A stretch of 64,000 nucleotides of DNA from Bacillus sp. V3B. GTDB lineage: Bacteria > Bacillota > Bacilli > Bacillales > Cytobacillaceae. The notes under the pieces are model-generated. The model worked only from the letters and a program-made list of their open reading frames with translations. It had not been told where the DNA came from and did no database searches. Both the position numbers and the translations under genes were made by a program. Shown here one piece after another: positions 7,703 to 16,503 of this stretch. Every line of letters starts with the position of its first letter. Within the stretch, counting starts at the first letter, position 1. Location of the stretch: contig NZ_JAETXM010000014.1 in assembly GCF_024494465.1 (NCBI RefSeq), positions 30,529 through 94,528 of the forward strand, in the 5' to 3' direction.

Positions 7703-9214
7703 TTGGATAATCGTTTAATCTGGTTGGGGTTTGCTATATATGCGGTCATATCTCTTTATATTGCCTACTTATCTCGAAAAGGAAAGGAAACGAGCATGTC
7801 AGGATACTTTCTTGGCAACCGCAAAATGAATGGGTTTGTATCCGCATTGAGTTACAGTGCAACCACCTATAGTGCTTTTATGATGGTTGGATTGGCAGGA
7901 CTGACCTACCGTGGTGGCGTAGGGGCACTTGGGTTTGAAATGATTTATTTTGCTGGAGTCACCCTTGTTGCTTTCTTTGGACCTAGATTTTGGTTAGTTG
8001 GGAAAAAATATGGTTATGTAACTCCGTCTGAAATGTTAGGAGATCGTTATGACAATAAGATGGTTGCTGTTGTTATCTCAATTGCCAGTTGTGTTTTTCT
8101 TATTCCCTATAGTGCGGTTCAGTTAGCCGGAGTTGGTTACTTAGTAGAAGGGATGACAAATGGGGGGATTTCCTTTACGACCGGAGTCATTATTGCAACA
8201 ATCTTTGCTATCGTGTTCTCGTTTATCGCCGGAATTCGTTCTGTTATGTGGACAGATTCCTTGCAAGCATTGGTGATGATTGTCGCATCAACGACAGTTG
8301 TCATATTGATTATTCAAGGTTTAGGTGGATTTAATGAATTTTTTGGTACTTTAGAATTAGGCTATACTGAAACATTATCAGTACCAGGAAATGGGTTTTG
8401 GAGTATTGCAACATTTATATCTATGACAGTTCCTTGGTTATTCTTTAGTCTATCAAACCCACAAGTTAGTCAGCGACTATATATGCCTTCTTCGTTAAAA
8501 AGTTTAAGAGGGATGTTAATGGGATTTTTAGTATTTGGATTTATTTATACATTGGTTTCGGTTTTATGGGGATTCTCAGCTTTAATCATGTTCCCTGGTC
8601 TTGAAAATCCTGATATTGCTACCCCAAGTTTATTGTCATCAGATCTTGTACCGACCGTTCTTGGAATTATTGTGATGATCGCAATTATCGCAGCAGCTAT
8701 CTCAACCATTGATTCAATTATGTTGACTCTATCTTCTCTTTTCGCCCGTGATGTTTATGGGAATTTGAAAAGCGGTGTGGGTGAAAAACAACAGCTGAAA
8801 GTAGGTAAATTTGTGATGCCGGTGATTGCCATCATGGCCTTTGCTTTTGCTCAAATGCAATTAGACTTAATCGCTGTGTTGTCGGTGGCATCATCCGCAG
8901 GATTAACGGTGGCAGTCCCAGCTATTTTCGGAGCGTTTTTTTGGAAAAAAGGAACATCAGCCGGGGTTATATCAAGTGTGGTCGTCGCTGGAATATTAGT
9001 CTTAGCTTTGGAATTTATGAAATATAAACCCTTTGGTTTAGGTTCTGGTGTTTGGGGTTTAGTCGTTTCTACTGTTTTATTTATTGTTGTTAGTCTATTC
9101 ACAAAAGCACCTGTTCATAAAGCAAATGAATTTATGGATTATATTCAATCAGAAATGAGAAATAACTTAAAGTCAAAAAAAAGCACTGAAATTAGAACGA
9201 CTAAAATATCTTAA
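7703..9214 (+). CDS. Sodium:solute symporter (SSS family)
   Basis: A 503-residue integral membrane protein with about 13 hydrophobic segments. The start is TTG 7703, directly after the ribosome site GGAGG at 7691. The SSS core is seen in YFLGNRKM, SYSATTYSAFMMVG, GYVTPSEMLGDRY and SNPQVSQRLY, then AAAISTIDSIMLTLSS, which corresponds to the helix that carries the sodium site. Uptake is driven by sodium; the substrate cannot be read from sequence. The coupled small membrane protein upstream suggests a two-component permease like PanF-type systems. A long hairpin follows the stop codon. Confidence 0.85.
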   Translation: MDNRLIWLGFAIYAVISLYIAYLSRKGKETSMSGYFLGNRKMNGFVSALSYSATTYSAFMMVGLAGLTYRGGVGALGFEMIYFAGVTLVAFFGPRFWLVGKKYGYVTPSEMLGDRYDNKMVAVVISIASCVFLIPYSAVQLAGVGYLVEGMTNGGISFTTGVIIATIFAIVFSFIAGIRSVMWTDSLQALVMIVASTTVVILIIQGLGGFNEFFGTLELGYTETLSVPGNGFWSIATFISMTVPWLFFSLSNPQVSQRLYMPSSLKSLRGMLMGFLVFGFIYTLVSVLWGFSALIMFPGLENPDIATPSLLSSDLVPTVLGIIVMIAIIAAAISTIDSIMLTLSSLFARDVYGNLKSGVGEKQQLKVGKFVMPVIAIMAFAFAQMQLDLIAVLSVASSAGLTVAVPAIFGAFFWKKGTSAGVISSVVVAGILVLALEFMKYKPFGLGSGVWGLVVSTVLFIVVSLFTKAPVHKANEFMDYIQSEMRNNLKSKKSTEIRTTKIS

Positions 9215-9217
9215 ACT

Positions 9218-9265
9218 TAATATAATTCCCCACTTTAGAGAGTCGAGAAGTGGGGGATTATATTA
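9218..9265. terminator. Long inverted repeat after the symporter
   Basis: TAATATAATTCCCCACTT and AAGTGGGGGATTATATTA form an 18-base arm with one extra G. There is no clear T tract, so it is either a weak terminator or a palindromic element. Confidence 0.55.
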
Positions 9266-9344
9266 GGAAACCTTTCAACAAGATTAAGAAAGGCGTTATT
9301 TTTTCAAAACAGTAGTCACATGATTTCTTTGCCTAATAAACGCC

Positions 9345-9855
9345 TTACTCTCCAACTCTTTTCATCCGAATCCGCTCCAACATCGCTTCCAACTCATCAG
9401 GTTTCAAAAACTCAATCGGTGAAAAACCTTTTTCAAATAGGATTGAATCTGATTCAATCACGGTTACATAGCGCCCGTTTACTTTTGCAATATGAATAGC
9501 TTCACCAAAGTCGGAAAGGAGGGCGTTCACTGAGATATGGTCAGCCTTCATTCGCAAATAAATTTCAGGTGTATGCTCGATAATCTGAGCAGCTGCTTCC
9601 ATGACTTGATTGGTGTCGAGTCGTTCCTATATTTCCCGTTTCGGGCTTGTTGCCCACACTTCCATCTCTGTATCAAACTGTTCTCGTTCTTCGCTTTCTT
9701 CTGTATACTCTTCGTAAAAATGTTCCTGTACCATCGAAATGACCTGTGTTTTGACAATTTCAGGCATTGATTCCCCATACTCGACGAATTTTAAGAAGTC
9801 CTCAAAGTAGCGGGCATGGGAAGAATGATAGGTATTGTAACTAAGGAAGGAACCT
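9345..9855 (-). pseudogene. Decayed gene of unknown function
   Basis: On the minus strand a single reading frame runs from about 9855 to 9345, interrupted by one in-frame TAG (at 9629-9631) between the segments ATSPKREI and ERLDTNQVMEAA; a TGG codon would restore continuity. The upstream segment contains SHARYFEDFLKFVEYGESM and an acidic stretch EEYTEESEER. The downstream 85-residue part is soluble and mixed alpha/beta. I do not recognise the family. No start codon with a ribosome site is clear and the upstream end closes at a stop, so the gene looks truncated as well as interrupted. Confidence 0.5.
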
Positions 9856-9931
9856 TATATTGCAGTAGGACTTTCATACATGAAAAAAGTCATTTTGGAG
9901 CAGATTAACTGTAAGTAAGGAGTGAGCAATT

Positions 9932-10414
9932 ATGAACAATAAAACTGAAAAAATAATTGAAACTTCATCTTGGGTCGTTATGTCTATCCTATTAATTAAA
10001 TTTGTTCCGAGAAACAGAATTCGGGAAGCCTTGGTTATATTTTCGTTCAAACAAGCTCTAACTTGGTTCTTTGGATTACTGGTGGTTGAGAGGAATTTAA
10101 TTTCTTATCCTTATCGAATGTTCTTTAAAAAAGCCGTCAGATCAAGCTTTACCTTTGAATTTTTTATTTATCCTGCTATATGCGTGTTGTTTAATTTGTA
10201 TTATCCTGATAAAAAAAGTAAACTCTTCAAATTCCTTTATTATTGTTTATTCTCATCTATTATCACCTTTTTTGAAATGATTGCTTTGAAGTATACAAGG
10301 CTCATTAAGTATAAAAATTGGACTTGGTATTTGACCTTTTCTACTTTATGGACCTTTAATTATCTTTCACGTGTTTATCATCAATGGTATTTTAAAGAAG
10401 GTTCAGATAGCTAA
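9932..10414 (+). CDS. CBO0543-type integral membrane protein
   Basis: A 160-residue membrane protein with four or five hydrophobic segments and basic loops. The start ATG 9932 follows the ribosome site AAGGAGTGAG. The pattern EFFIYPAICVLFNLYYP, then ITFFEMIALKYTRLIKYKNW and WYLTFSTLW, matches what I know of the CBO0543 family. That family is widespread in Bacillus and Clostridium, often in several copies per genome, and has no proven function. It stands alone between a decayed gene and a convergent small gene. Confidence 0.7.
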   Translation: MNNKTEKIIETSSWVVMSILLIKFVPRNRIREALVIFSFKQALTWFFGLLVVERNLISYPYRMFFKKAVRSSFTFEFFIYPAICVLFNLYYPDKKSKLFKFLYYCLFSSIITFFEMIALKYTRLIKYKNWTWYLTFSTLWTFNYLSRVYHQWYFKEGSDS

Positions 10415-10495
10415 TCATACATGTAAGACCAGTTTGTGATTCTTCCCAATAGGTTGGATATTTAAATAGACTAAATTGTCCAATATATTGGCAGT

Positions 10496-10543
10496 AAAAA
10501 AGAGCCGTCACTTGAAAATGTTACACATCCAGATGAGGGCTCT
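10496..10543 (-). terminator. Terminator for the 10.6-kb small gene
   Basis: On the minus strand AGAGCC and GGCTCT, with inner TCA/TGA pairing, close a 35-base hairpin and are followed by six T residues. Confidence 0.7.
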
Positions 10544-10553
10544 AAATTTCTCA

Positions 10554-10769
10554 CTATAATCTTTGCACTTCTTGATCAAACATGTTCTTTTGACGTGTCA
10601 TAATATCAATCGCTTGATTAGAGATATGACTTAATTCTTGGTATAACTCTTTAGAAGCTTGATTATCTCCTTCTTGCACTTCTTGGAAAATTTGTTCCGC
10701 TAATTCTCGCCTTCTATGCCCAATTCCTCTTAACTCCTCACCTAATTGTTCCAATTGATTGCGGTCCAT
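10554..10769 (-). CDS. Small helical protein, unknown function
   Basis: A 71-residue, highly charged, all-helical protein. The start is ATG 10769, because the ribosome site AAGGAGG is 7 bases upstream; a longer in-frame extension has no such site. The sequence is rich in Glu, Gln and Arg (QLEQLGEELRGIGHRRRELA and further) and looks like a helical hairpin or coiled coil. I do not recognise a named family. It is convergent with the CBO0543-type gene and has its own terminator. Confidence 0.6.
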   Translation of the reverse strand: MDRNQLEQLGEELRGIGHRRRELAEQIFQEVQEGDNQASKELYQELSHISNQAIDIMTRQKNMFDQEVQRL

Positions 10770-10929
10770 AAAATACCTCCTTATGTAGTTCATGGTTGAT
10801 TATTTTCATTTAGTGAATCATGATAAATGATTGTAATTGTAAGAAAGATCATGATTTAACTATTTATTTGTATTATAGACGACAAGTCTTAATTTATTCT
10901 TCAGCTCTTTTTCAAAAAAATACATTTTC

Positions 10930-11559
10930 TTAAAAAAATAATATTTCGAAGGCTTCGTACCCGAAATAAAGGCCGAATCCAATGAGAGAAAGACCGGAGG
11001 CTATCGAAATCCAAGCAAGGATAGTGGTTGTTAAATATTTACGAAAAGTGCTCGCGAGTAGGGCCATCGTTATGTCCCAAAGAATAATCCCAGAAAAAAT
11101 AGCGCTGCTGTACAATAGCAACTGATTTGTATCATATGTATGGACCGTTTTGGCAAGGATAGATCCATAAATACCAAGCCAGAAGAGTACGGTTAACGGA
11201 TTTGATAATGACATGAAGAAACCAGATAGGAATGATTTCGTGATCGATTCTCTTCTCTGTTTTCGTGATTCAGATACCATTTTTCCAACTCCAACGATAC
11301 ATTCAACCCCTGTGTAAACAAGGATAAAAAAACCAAATAGCCATAGAAACGTTTTCACAATGGGGATTTCGAGAAATTGAACAACCCCCATATAGACAGC
11401 GATCATGTAGACCATGTCGGCCACCGTGGCACCTACTCCAACCATCCAAGAATGCATAAATCCATTTTTAATTCCTCTGTCGAGCTGGGCTGCATTAATA
11501 GGACCAATTGGAGCAGCTAAGGAAAGTCCTAAAAAGAGATAACTTAAAAATATCCCCAT
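10930..11559 (-). CDS. LysE/RhtB-family amino-acid exporter
   Basis: A 209-residue inner-membrane protein with six hydrophobic segments. The N-terminal pattern LGLSLAAPIGPINAAQLDRG is the conserved first-helix signature (PGP/PIGP motif) of LysE-type exporters, which expel surplus amino acids by proton antiport. The central cytoplasmic loop is basic (SESRKQRRES), followed by FLSGFFMSLSNPLTVLFWLG, a second family hallmark. The substrate is not predictable. The start ATG 11559 follows GAGGTGAAATC. It is monocistronic and divergent from sspH. Confidence 0.85.
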   Translation of the reverse strand: MGIFLSYLFLGLSLAAPIGPINAAQLDRGIKNGFMHSWMVGVGATVADMVYMIAVYMGVVQFLEIPIVKTFLWLFGFFILVYTGVECIVGVGKMVSESRKQRRESITKSFLSGFFMSLSNPLTVLFWLGIYGSILAKTVHTYDTNQLLLYSSAIFSGIILWDITMALLASTFRKYLTTTILAWISIASGLSLIGFGLYFGYEAFEILFF

Positions 11560-11705
11560 GATTTCACCTCGTTTGATAGTACATGCTTGTACAAATTGTA
11601 TTCAGTTGGACAAGGTTATACGACTACTTTTTCAGATGTGAACAAGAATAAGAACGGCTTGAAAAGCAGAATCTAAATTGATGACAATTACAGGAGGGAT
11701 AAAGA

Positions 11706-11885
11706 ATGGATGTCAATCGCGTTAAACAGATTCTTTCATCAAAATCTGATGTTGAAGTGAAATATCATGACACATCTGTTTGGATTGATCAATTGAACGA
11801 AGATGGAATAACAGTGACCGTTCACCTACGAGGACCACTAGAAGAACGGACAACAGTTCCTATCGCTGAATTGACTGAAGGGTAA
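11706..11885 (+). CDS. sspH: Small acid-soluble spore protein, H type
   Basis: A 59-residue protein, start ATG 11706 with the ribosome site GGAGGGAT. The sequence MDVNRVKQILSS, EVKYHDTSVWIDQL and TVHLRGPLEERT is the H-type SASP seen in Bacillus spores. These minor proteins are made in the forespore, usually under sigma-F or sigma-G; I could not identify that promoter confidently. It is a direct sign that the organism forms endospores. A strong terminator follows. Confidence 0.9.
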   Translation: MDVNRVKQILSSKSDVEVKYHDTSVWIDQLNEDGITVTVHLRGPLEERTTVPIAELTEG

Positions 11886-11902
11886 CGATTTGATTAAAAA
11901 AT

Positions 11903-11952
11903 GAAACAAAGAGGAGTCTATTTTGGAGGATCTTCTTTGTTTCGTTTTTTTT
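11903..11952 (+). terminator. Terminator after sspH
   Basis: GAAACAAAGAGGA pairs with TCTTCTTTGTTTC and is followed by a tract of eight or nine T residues. Confidence 0.8.
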
Positions 11953-12070
11953 ACAAATTTCTATGTATGAAGCTAGTTAATTATGGTATTATAAAATAGA
12001 AATTTAATTCCGAGTAAGTTCATAGAAAAACTTATTGACATTTGATTGATTTGTGTTAAAATTTTTAAAA

Positions 12071-12191
12071 ATAAGTCTTATCAAAAGCACCAATGGGAAT
12101 GGACTTAATGAAATTCAACAAATGTGTAACCATCTTGGAAGATTAGGTGAAAAGGTTTATCTAAACCATCTTTCCCAAGTGGAAGTTTTTT
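12071..12191 (+). promoter_or_regulatory. S-box (SAM-I)-like leader, abridged or degenerate
   Basis: TCTTATCAAAAGCACC, TGGGAATGGAC, TGAAATTCAACAA and CTTGGAAGATTAG follow the order of SAM-I conserved blocks, but the GGTGCTAAATCC block expected in the 3' half is missing. A small hairpin and CTTTCC/GGAAG with six T residues (12169-12191) follow as a possible terminator. The sulfate cluster downstream is a known S-box target in Bacillus. Homology is likely; an intact ligand site is doubtful. Confidence 0.5.
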
Positions 12192-12250
12192 CTTTCGCAA
12201 CGGTTATTAATTTTAACCTGTTTCCGTTTTAATCGAAGGGAGGAGCTAGT

Positions 12251-12394
12251 TTGGTAGAGATAAAGGAAAATGAGAAAATGTTTGAGCAAGTGCAACAAAT
12301 GCTTCATCAAATGAAATTTGGATCGATTACGCTTATTGTGCAAGATGGCAAGGTGATTCAATTAGAGAAAGTTGAAAAGGTAAGGATAAAATAG
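12251..12394 (+). CDS. yezD: YezD-family small protein
   Basis: A 47-residue protein starting at TTG 12251, eight bases after GGGAGG. The core SITLIVQDGKVIQLEKVEK matches the short DUF2292/YezD family, which is often encoded at the head of sulfur-assimilation operons in Bacillus and has no known activity. Its position between an S-box-like leader and cysH fits that context. A terminator separates it from cysH, so read-through or a second promoter must serve the downstream genes. Confidence 0.75.
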   Translation: MVEIKENEKMFEQVQQMLHQMKFGSITLIVQDGKVIQLEKVEKVRIK

Positions 12395-12419
12395 GATTGC
12401 TGACTAGATAAACTAGAGG

Positions 12420-12463
12420 CAGTTTTAACCAAAGATGTATTATCCGGTTAGAGCTGTTTTTTT
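12420..12463 (+). terminator. Terminator between yezD and cysH
   Basis: CAGTTTTAACC and GGTTAGAGCTG form an 11-bp stem with two G-U pairs, followed by seven T residues. Confidence 0.75.
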
Positions 12464-12624
12464 GAATAAAAAAGATAGCTTAAAACAAAAGCCGCAGTTA
12501 AAAAACAGGGACCAAACAAGTATGTTTAGCTTTTGAATGGTTCCAATTGGACACTTCTATTCATATAATAGGGCTATCAAACAACAGTAAAAACGCAGAT
12601 AAATAGTTTGTTGGGGGTATCGTG

Positions 12625-13338
12625 ATGACAGAGTTATTAACCTATGAAAATTTCGATGAATCTTCACTGATTGAATTTTCACATGAAGATGAAACAAAGG
12701 GAGCGCTTGAAGCTTTAAAATGGAGTTATTCCCACTATGGGGAACAGTTAGTCTATGCGTGTAGCTTTGGCATCGAGGGGATTGTGTTGATTGATTTAAT
12801 TTTCAAAGTTAATGAGAAAGCAAAAATAGTGTTTCTAGATACAGATCTTCATTTTTCCGAAACGTATGAATTGATTGACAAAGTTAAGGCGCGTTATCCT
12901 TCTTTACAAATTGAACTGAAGAAACCAAGCTTAACACTCGAGGAACAAGCCAAACAATATGGTGAGGAGCTATGGAAAAGCAATCCAAACCAATGCTGTG
13001 AAATTCGTAAAATCCTCCCGTTAAATGAAGTTCTATCAGGAGCTACAGCGTGGTTGTCAGGTTTAAGAAGAGATCAGTCTGAATCACGCAAAAATACCAA
13101 GTTTATCAATAAGGATAATCGATTTAAATCCGTCAAAATTTGTCCCCTTATTCATTGGAGTTGGAAGGATATTTGGCGGTATGCACATAAACAGCAGCTT
13201 GATTACAATACATTACATGATAATGGATTCCCAAGTATTGGTTGTAAACCTTGTACGAAACCTGCGATAAATGTAGATGATTTACGATCTGGACGATGGA
13301 CTGGAACGACTAAAGTTGAATGTGGACTCCATGAATAA
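12625..13338 (+). CDS. cysH: Phosphoadenylyl/adenylyl-sulfate reductase
   Basis: A 237-residue cytoplasmic enzyme that reduces activated sulfate (APS or PAPS) to sulfite using thioredoxin. ATG 12625 is chosen over the adjacent GTG 12622 because it is the better spaced from GGGGG. The PP-loop ATPase fold shows ACSFGIEG near residue 45 and LDTDLHF. Cysteines in CCEIRK and CKPCT are the four ligands of a [4Fe-4S] cluster seen in the APS-using Bacillus type, and the C-terminal ECGLHE carries the catalytic cysteine. The transporter, ATP sulfurylase and APS kinase genes follow. Confidence 0.93.
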   Translation: MTELLTYENFDESSLIEFSHEDETKGALEALKWSYSHYGEQLVYACSFGIEGIVLIDLIFKVNEKAKIVFLDTDLHFSETYELIDKVKARYPSLQIELKKPSLTLEEQAKQYGEELWKSNPNQCCEIRKILPLNEVLSGATAWLSGLRRDQSESRKNTKFINKDNRFKSVKICPLIHWSWKDIWRYAHKQQLDYNTLHDNGFPSIGCKPCTKPAINVDDLRSGRWTGTTKVECGLHE

Positions 13339-13341
13339 GAA

Positions 13342-13401
13342 AAGCACCAGTGCCTCGACCAGTCTCGGTCTTGTGATCTCGAGGGGGTAGGTGCTGGAGC
13401 T
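13342..13401. repeat. REP-like intergenic hairpin
   Basis: AGCACCAGTGCCTCGA and TCGAG, GGTGCTGGAGCTAG form nested arms around CCAGTCTCGGTCTTG. It is GC-rich compared with its neighbours. It resembles the short palindromic intergenic elements of Bacillus and Geobacillus genomes. It sits between cysH and cysP. Confidence 0.5.
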
Positions 13402-13423
13402 AGAGAAGAAGAGGTAACCAAAT

Positions 13424-14503
13424 ATGACATTGACATACTTAGCAGGCATTGTGGCACTTTTTTTAGCCATGAATATTGGGGCAAGTGGGGCCGCAGCATC
13501 GATTAGTGTAGCATATGGATCAGGTGCAATAGACAGTAGAAAAAAAGCCTTACTTTTATGCGGAATTGCCATCTTTTTAGGAGCTGTCATTGGTGGGAGC
13601 GAAGTTGTTAAAACGATTGGTTCGGGAATTATTCCGCAAACATTATTAACAGCAAAGATCGTCTTAATTATTTTATCAGCATCAGCCATTTCGCTGTTTA
13701 TTGCAAATCTACTAGGGATTCCCCTTTCAACAAGTGAAATTACAGTGGGTGCTATTGTGGGTGTTGGGATTGCTCAACAGGCTCTCTATATTAATAATAT
13801 TCTCGTGATCATTTCTTTTTGGGTGGTTGTGCCAGTTGTTGCTTTTACATTGGCATTCATTCTAGGAAAGGTCATTACAAAAGTGGAATATAAATACCCA
13901 CAACTACAGGAGAACAAGGCACAAAAGGTACTCACAGTATTTGTGATCATCGTAGGTTTTTTCGAAGCCTTTTCTGCTGGTATGAATAATGTCGGAAATG
14001 CAATAGGGCCTTTAGTGGGTGCAAATCTTATCTCGATGAATGCTGGGACAGTACTTGGCGGTTTTTGTATTGCTTTCGGTGCTATGTTTCTTGGTGGTCG
14101 GGTGCTTCAAACAAACGCAAAAAAGATTACAAGGTTCAGTTTAATTGAAGGAGGAACGATTTCAGGAATAGGTTCCACCCTTGTCATTACTGCATCAATA
14201 TTCGGTATTCCGGTTCCGCTCACCCAAGTAACTAGTACAGCAATTATGGGGATCGGTATGGCTAAAAAGGGTAAAAACAAAGTCAATAAACAAGTGATTA
14301 GCAAAATTGTAAAAGTGTGGCTAGTCTCACCTGTTTTTTCGTTAGTCATATCTTACGGTCTTGTGAAGTTATTTGTTGCCAGTGATTTATATACGGTTAT
14401 TGTATTATTGAGTGTAAGTGCTGCTACATTTGGCGTGTTAAGTTTAATTAAAACAATCAAAGAAGAAAATCGCTCTTATTATGATAGTGGTGAAGGAATT
14501 TAA
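13424..14503 (+). CDS. cysP: PiT-family anion permease, probably sulfate permease CysP
   Basis: A 359-residue membrane protein with about 10-11 helices. The PiT duplicated signature is present in the N-terminal half (ALFLAMNIGASGAAAS) and the C-terminal half (FEAFSAGMNNVGNAIGP). PiT proteins usually carry phosphate, but the Bacillus member encoded between cysH and sat transports sulfate. The same order here supports sulfate, so the substrate call rests on context. The start ATG 13424 follows GAAGAGGT. Terminal motif QVTSTAIMGIGMAKKG is typical of the family. Confidence 0.85.
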   Translation: MTLTYLAGIVALFLAMNIGASGAAASISVAYGSGAIDSRKKALLLCGIAIFLGAVIGGSEVVKTIGSGIIPQTLLTAKIVLIILSASAISLFIANLLGIPLSTSEITVGAIVGVGIAQQALYINNILVIISFWVVVPVVAFTLAFILGKVITKVEYKYPQLQENKAQKVLTVFVIIVGFFEAFSAGMNNVGNAIGPLVGANLISMNAGTVLGGFCIAFGAMFLGGRVLQTNAKKITRFSLIEGGTISGIGSTLVITASIFGIPVPLTQVTSTAIMGIGMAKKGKNKVNKQVISKIVKVWLVSPVFSLVISYGLVKLFVASDLYTVIVLLSVSAATFGVLSLIKTIKEENRSYYDSGEGI

Positions 14504-14554
14504 CCATAAATCATACTAAAATAATAGGTTTACTATAATTAGGAGGAATTTAAA

Positions 14555-15703
14555 ATGGCATTAAGTACACCGCATGGAGGAACATTAATTAATCGTTTGA
14601 ATGAGCAATATGACGTTTCGGGTCTCGACAAATCTCTAGAGTTAGATATTATTAGTTTAAGTGATTTAGAATTGATTGGAACGGGAGCATACAGTCCGAT
14701 TGAAGGTTTTCTTAACCAAAAGGATTATGAATCAGTTGTTAATAACATGCGCCTTGCATCAGGTCATGTATGGAGTATTCCAATTACACTACCAATTTCT
14801 GAAGAGCAAGCAAGTTCGATTTCTGTTGGTGATGAAGTAAGTTTAAACTTTGCTGGTAAAACATATGGAGTAATCACAGTATCTGATATTTATGTGCCTG
14901 ATAAAGAAAAAGAAGCCGAGTTGGTTTATGGAACAAATGATCGTGAGCACCCTGGCGTTAATAAACTTTTTGATCGTGGAACAGTATACGTTGGTGGAAG
15001 CATAACACTTGTTAAGCGAATTGAACGTGAACAATTTAGCACTTTTTATTTAGATCCAGCTGAAACAAGAAAGGAATTTCTTGAAAAAGGGTGGAAAACT
15101 GTTGTTGGTTTCCAAACGAGAAATCCTGTCCACCGTGCACATGAATATATTCAAAAAACAGCTCTCGAAACGGTAGACGGTCTCTTTTTAAATCCACTCG
15201 TTGGGGAAACGAAATCAGATGATATCCCTGCAGATGTGAGAATGGAAAGCTATCAAGTACTACTTAAGAATTACTATCCACTTGATCGTGTATTCTTAGC
15301 AGTATTTCCAGCAGCGATGCGTTATGCAGGACCAAGGGAAGCCATTTTCCATGCGATGGTACGAAAAAATTATGGCTGCACTCATTTTATCGTTGGCCGC
15401 GATCATGCCGGAGTAGGTAACTATTACGGTACATATGACGCGCAAAAAATCTTTAGCCAGTTTACGACAGAAGAGTTAGGGATTACACTCTTATTCTTTG
15501 AACATAGTTTTTATTGCACGAAGTGCGAGAATATGGCATCTGCGAAGACATGTCCACATGATAAAGAACATCACGTGATTTTATCAGGAACAAAGGTAAG
15601 AGAGTTGTTGAGAAATGAGGAAATTCCACCAAGTACGTTTAGTCGTAAAGAGGTTGTTGAAGTATTAATTGAAGGTTTGAAGCGTCACGCTGTCCAATCA
15701 TAA
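14555..15703 (+). CDS. sat: Sulfate adenylyltransferase (ATP sulfurylase)
   Basis: A 382-residue cytoplasmic enzyme making adenylyl sulfate from ATP and sulfate. Motifs include the sulfate/ATP loop [12 protein letters not shown], the GRDHAG signature and VGETKSDD, in the standard order and at normal length for the Bacillus form. A C-terminal zinc-ribbon-like stretch [13 protein letters not shown] is visible. The start ATG 14555 follows AGGAGG. It lies between cysP and cysC and is probably co-transcribed with both. Confidence 0.95.
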   Translation: MALSTPHGGTLINRLNEQYDVSGLDKSLELDIISLSDLELIGTGAYSPIEGFLNQKDYESVVNNMRLASGHVWSIPITLPISEEQASSISVGDEVSLNFAGKTYGVITVSDIYVPDKEKEAELVYGTNDREHPGVNKLFDRGTVYVGGSITLVKRIEREQFSTFYLDPAETRKEFLEKGWKTVVGFQTRNPVHRAHEYIQKTALETVDGLFLNPLVGETKSDDIPADVRMESYQVLLKNYYPLDRVFLAVFPAAMRYAGPREAIFHAMVRKNYGCTHFIVGRDHAGVGNYYGTYDAQKIFSQFTTEELGITLLFFEHSFYCTKCENMASAKTCPHDKEHHVILSGTKVRELLRNEEIPPSTFSRKEVVEVLIEGLKRHAVQS

Positions 15704-15722
15704 AGAATAAGGGGTGTCTGTC

Positions 15723-16322
15723 TTGAAAAAAAGTACAAATGTCGTTTGGCATGAACAATCATTAACAAAGGAAACTCGCAGAAAGCAAAATGGACATAAT
15801 AGCTTTGTCATTTGGTTTACTGGCCTCTCAGGTTCAGGGAAATCAACTCTCGCTAATGCGCTAGCGAGCCGTCTATTCAGTGATAATGTCCGAAACTATG
15901 TATTAGATGGTGATAACGTCCGACATGGTTTGAATAAGGATTTAGGATTTTCGGAAGAAGACCGTACCGAAAATATTAGAAGAATTGGTGAAGTATCGAA
16001 GCTATTTGTGGATAGTGGGCAGGTCGTATTAACAGCATTTATCTCACCATTCCAAACAGATCGTAAGCTTGTTCGTGATTTGTTAGAGGAAAAGGAATTT
16101 ATTGAAGTTTATGTGAAATGTTCCATTGATACTTGTGAAGAACGTGATCCGAAGGGGCTTTATGTGAAAGCAAGACAAGGGTTGATCAAAGACTTTACAG
16201 GAATTAATTCACCTTATGAAGAACCAGAAAATCCTGAAATTGTCATCGAAACCGATCGTACGACAATTGAAGAAAGCGTAGAACAAGTCATTCAGTATTT
16301 AAAACAGAATGCTCTGATATAG
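15723..16322 (+). CDS. cysC: Adenylyl-sulfate kinase
   Basis: A 199-residue kinase that phosphorylates APS to PAPS. I chose the TTG start at 15723, because AAGGGG (15709-15714) is well spaced for it and overlaps the alternative GTG at 15714. Walker A is GLSGSGKST near residue 35. The substrate motifs [17 protein letters not shown] and FISPF, and the lid DPKGLY, are present. Ten to twenty bases separate it from sat. The cysH product has APS-reductase-type cysteines, so PAPS may serve other uses. Confidence 0.93.
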   Translation: MKKSTNVVWHEQSLTKETRRKQNGHNSFVIWFTGLSGSGKSTLANALASRLFSDNVRNYVLDGDNVRHGLNKDLGFSEEDRTENIRRIGEVSKLFVDSGQVVLTAFISPFQTDRKLVRDLLEEKEFIEVYVKCSIDTCEERDPKGLYVKARQGLIKDFTGINSPYEEPENPEIVIETDRTTIEESVEQVIQYLKQNALI

Positions 16323-16435
16323 GAATAAATGGTTTAAAAAACATTCATTTGTAAAGAATGAAATAGAGCTAAACTGGAAGTAGTGGAAGAATAAAAGGCT
16401 CCTATCGTTGTTAAAGGCGGGGACTGAATAAGTAA

Positions 16436-16480
16436 AAAGAAGGAAAAAGAGCTGATGAAATCTGCTCTTTTTCCTTCTTT
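16436..16480 (+). terminator. Strong hairpin between cysC and sirB
   Basis: AAAGAAGGAAAAAGAGC and GCTCTTTTTCCTTCTTT form a perfect 17-bp stem with an 11-base loop. It ends 23 bases before the sirB start, so sirB needs read-through or its own start. Confidence 0.75.
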
Positions 16481-16503
16481 CATGATTGAAAAGAGGTGGG
16501 ATA

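Noticed and set aside
9548..9778. 76-codon minus-strand frame
   Set aside because: It is out of frame with the decayed gene at 9345-9855, whose own frame is more protein-like.
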